This document shows positions 61,381-64,000 of a DNA stretch of 64,000 nucleotides, one piece after another. The stretch lies in contig NC_067130.1 in the NCBI RefSeq assembly GCF_021347895.1, positions 26,185,817 through 26,249,816 on the forward strand, given 5' to 3'. Both the position numbers and the translations under genes were made by a program. The notes under the pieces were generated by a model. The model was not told the DNA's origin and searched no databases. It saw nothing but the letters and a program-made list of their open reading frames with translations. The stretch is from Acanthochromis polyacanthus. Its lineage: Eukaryota > Chordata > Actinopteri > Pomacentridae. Within the stretch, counting starts at the first letter, position 1. Each line of letters begins with the position of its first letter.

Positions 61381-61785
61381 TGCTTTTGCTTTTTCATTTA
61401 GTCACAGAATGAGCAGTGTTGAAGAAGAAAATGAAATTGCATTTTGGAATATTGCTTTTTCATTTCATTTTTGAATCAAATAGTGCAGCAATGACTTTGA
61501 AATGCAAAAGCATTTCTGCTAATGCTTTTGCATTTTCGAATTTGACATTTCAAATTGAATTTTGTTACCTTTTTGCTGGTGAATGTTTTGAAAATTAAAT
61601 GTCAAATGTGATTTGCTTTTGCTTTTTCATTTAGTCACAGAATGAGCAGTGCTGAAGAAGAAAATGAAATTGCAGTTTGGAATATTGCTTTTTCATTTTA
61701 GTTTTGAGTCAAAAAGTGCAGCCATGACTTTGAAATGCAAAAGCATTTCTGCTAATGCTTTTGAATTTGAGTTTTGAGTCACATT
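61381..61785. repeat. 233-bp tandem duplication, AT-rich
   Basis: Unit 1 (61381-61613) and unit 2 (61614-about 61785, partial) share TGCTTTTGCTTTTTCATTTA, AGAATGAGCAGTG(T/C)TGAAGA and ATGCAAAAGCATTTCTGCTA. About 93% identical where both exist. Contains small self-complementary blocks AATGCAAAAGCATT. Confidence 0.92.
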
Positions 61786-64000
61786 CGCTTCCATAGGATC
61801 CATGGCGTTTGTTCAGGATTTCGGTATCATTTTGAGATAGCAGCACAGCGACACTGTAACTATGACAACAAGAGAATGCTACGTTAGCTGCCTGCTGACA
61901 ATCACATGATCCTACTACAAATCCACCGGGACTTGTCCATTGGAAATCATACAAGGAACAATTGATTAAATTGTGGGGGTGTTTCCAAGTCCCATCAGTT
62001 CCTGCTGCCCGCTACATATTTAGGTCATGCAATTCAGTATCCACACATAACATACATCTGCATAACACACGCCTGTGCTCAGTGCAAGGTCATTTTTTAC
62101 TAAAGATTTTATCTGTCAGAAATGATACAAAGACTGAGCAGCCTTGGCAGAGTACTGCGCTCTCTGAGTGCTTTTCTTGTTGTGGTATGTGATTACGTTG
62201 TGACCATCATCAAGTACCCACATTACTTATTGTTTGAATTCACAATTTTGTATAAAGTAGCCACAAAATGATCCTACTTGAATTACATTTTAAATACCCC
62301 CATGGGTTTAATCTGAGAAGAACAAAAAAGGCTTATTGGTAGAGTTGCATCTGAGGAAAATTTTCTGTCTACGAATGCATTTAAAAACTATATTCTAGGT
62401 CACACACCCATGGAGGAGTGGATGAGTTATCTGCATGTCCATGTGATAAATCTGCCCAAGTACTGTATGTGAGTTGTTTTGTTCTTTCGCTGTAAACAAC
62501 AAAGCACAGATCAGTGTTTTATCCCTAGATAAAGGAACATTTATGAGCTACATTGCAGTGGCGATCATAAAATACTTGAGTGCTACATTTCCCTAAAAAG
62601 GCAGTACTTGCTACTTTTTTTAAATCAGGCTGTAAAAGAAAAGTCAGTGATCATTACAAAGTCCACAGATAAGCACAAAGGAGTCCACCTCTGTCCTATA
62701 TTATCACATTTATAAGATGTGTGTTATTTTACATTTAACAGAAGTTCACTTGGAATTTTATGCAATATAATATCTCAGATATGAGTATAAAGGTCCATTA
62801 TTTTTCAAATATAAATTGCAAAACTCTAGAGTTCAACCCTGAGGGCTAGAACCTGCCTTAGTTAGTGTCGATTCATTATTTTAATATACGCTATCACTGT
62901 AATGAGATGGAAACATGAAACGTGGCCAAATTATTGAAAATGATGTGCAAATGCTACCCAAGAAACAAGAGCCCAATAGTTCTGTGTGCATTTCCACGCT
63001 ATTCAATTACTTGAGTTGGTCAATTTAACTAGTGTTTAATGTGCTTTTAATGCACATTTTCGGTATCTCTACTAATGTTCAGTAAAACTGAGTAGAATAC
63101 TTTCCCACAGATAAGACAAAAGTGAAATCCCTACCTAATTTTACTTTTATGTGAGATTTGCCTTTATAATGTCTTATTTTTAGCATTGTTTATGTGTCTT
63201 TTGGTTGGTTTTGTCGAGCTTTAATTTTATTTGATTGAGCTCCTTCCTTCTTATACTGGGTGCAGAAAGGACTGAACCTGTAGACTGCACCACGCGATTA
63301 CATTTTAGAATTGAGTCTTTCAAAAAATTTTCGGCGTACTTTCTCAGTCATCTGATATTCCTTTGTGACACTTTGTCAGATACCGTGATGTGGAAGGAAG
63401 GACAGCAAGCCATGACGACAGACCGACAGAGAGATTAGATAAAATGAATAAATTATGTGCATGAAATCATAGGCATGCAAGTCTTTAGTCTTTGTACTTC
63501 CTCCCAGGGGAAGGTGGAGACGAGTGCAAGATTTCAGATTTCAGGCCTTGAACGCTCTGATGCAGTTTCACCTCAAGGGACCTTATTAGTTGATGGGTCA
63601 CTACACACTGCACCCGTTACAGAACAGACTCCTGTGCCCATGCCAGAACTTGTCTTGATTAATTATCAACAGAGGCCATATCCAGCTGCCACAGGCAACA
63701 ACAGAGATACAGAGAAAGAAAGGGAACATAACTACCTCTAATACTACCAGTCATGCTGCTGCTGCTAGTACTTCCTTGCTGCTACCATCTTCCTAGCTGC
63801 GCTACATAAAATGAATAAACACCAAAATGCCAAAGTAGTTTGATATTCCTTTTGCATCCCGGGTAAATGCACAAGAAAATTTATTTAAAGCAGTCTCTGG
63901 TGTGCAGTTCTTACCGATAACATCCACATCTGCTTGCAGAGTGAATGCACACCCTTTGTTTCACTTGATTAAATACATCAGCATAAATGGTATCTGCTCA
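61786..64000. other. Unique sequence, no gene recognised
   Basis: Frames at 61962-62192, 63235-63438 and 63457-63741 have no recognised domain or splice context. Nothing else supported to the window end. Confidence 0.5.

Overview
The window looks like nuclear DNA of a teleost fish, probably a large intron or intergenic stretch. Five things point that way: long (CA)n/(GT)n microsatellites; V-SINE-type tails ending in GGATGGATGG; Tc1 elements with the IR/DR end structure of Sleeping Beauty-type transposons; Harbinger, hAT and THAP-bearing DNA transposons; and L2-like LINE tails. I found no host protein-coding exon, rRNA or tRNA gene, or CRISPR array. Every recognisable coding stretch belongs to a mobile element, and nearly all are broken. 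The taxon below Teleostei cannot be set from what I see.

Layout. 1-9.4 kb: AT-rich unique DNA, a TIR MITE (1.6-2.3 kb), a Harbinger fossil with a readable intron (2.4-3.7 kb), a Tc1-type MITE (4.3-4.6 kb), and a LINE 3' end carrying a CA-bounded element with telomere-like hexamers (8.5-9.4 kb). 12.6-16.3 kb: a nested stack. A hAT shell with an 8-bp TSD holds a retro-repeat, which holds a TIR element with an 8-bp TSD, which holds a nearly complete 1,634-bp Tc1 with one frameshift in its transposase. 16.6-17.5 kb: a THAP-domain transposon relic. 17.5-26.8 kb: mostly unique DNA with a degenerate tandem repeat, an old dispersed repeat and one stretch that could be a conserved regulatory element.

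26.9-47.5 kb is the densest transposon zone. Four relatives of one Tc1/mariner-superfamily element (termini CAGTTTTTCTC, TA target sites) sit at 26.9-29.1, 29.9-30.8, 38.4-39.1 and 46.4-47.5 kb. Two are internal-deletion derivatives in which the start of the transposase gene is fused to its C-terminal end; one keeps an open 48-codon frame across the junction. The same zone holds two copies of a TTF-zinc-finger hAT (33.0 and 44.5 kb). The second is nested in an L2 tail that is nested in another hAT-like MITE. It also holds a CG-rich long-TIR element (31.3-31.8 kb), an RT fossil (35.1 kb), and fragments of two other hAT transposases (39.2-40.3 kb).

47.5-64 kb: a second microsatellite-bounded element (48.2-48.6 kb), a repeat with about 130-bp internal units ending in a perfect hairpin (50.2-51.2 kb), a second Tc1-type MITE (58.4-58.8 kb), a V-SINE fragment abutting a nearly identical piece of the Tc1 (59.6-60.3 kb), and a 233-bp tandem duplication (61.4-61.8 kb). 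The rest is unique AT-rich sequence. The annotated pieces do not form a cellular pathway. Their value is in the insertion order, the deletion derivatives and the repeat architectures.
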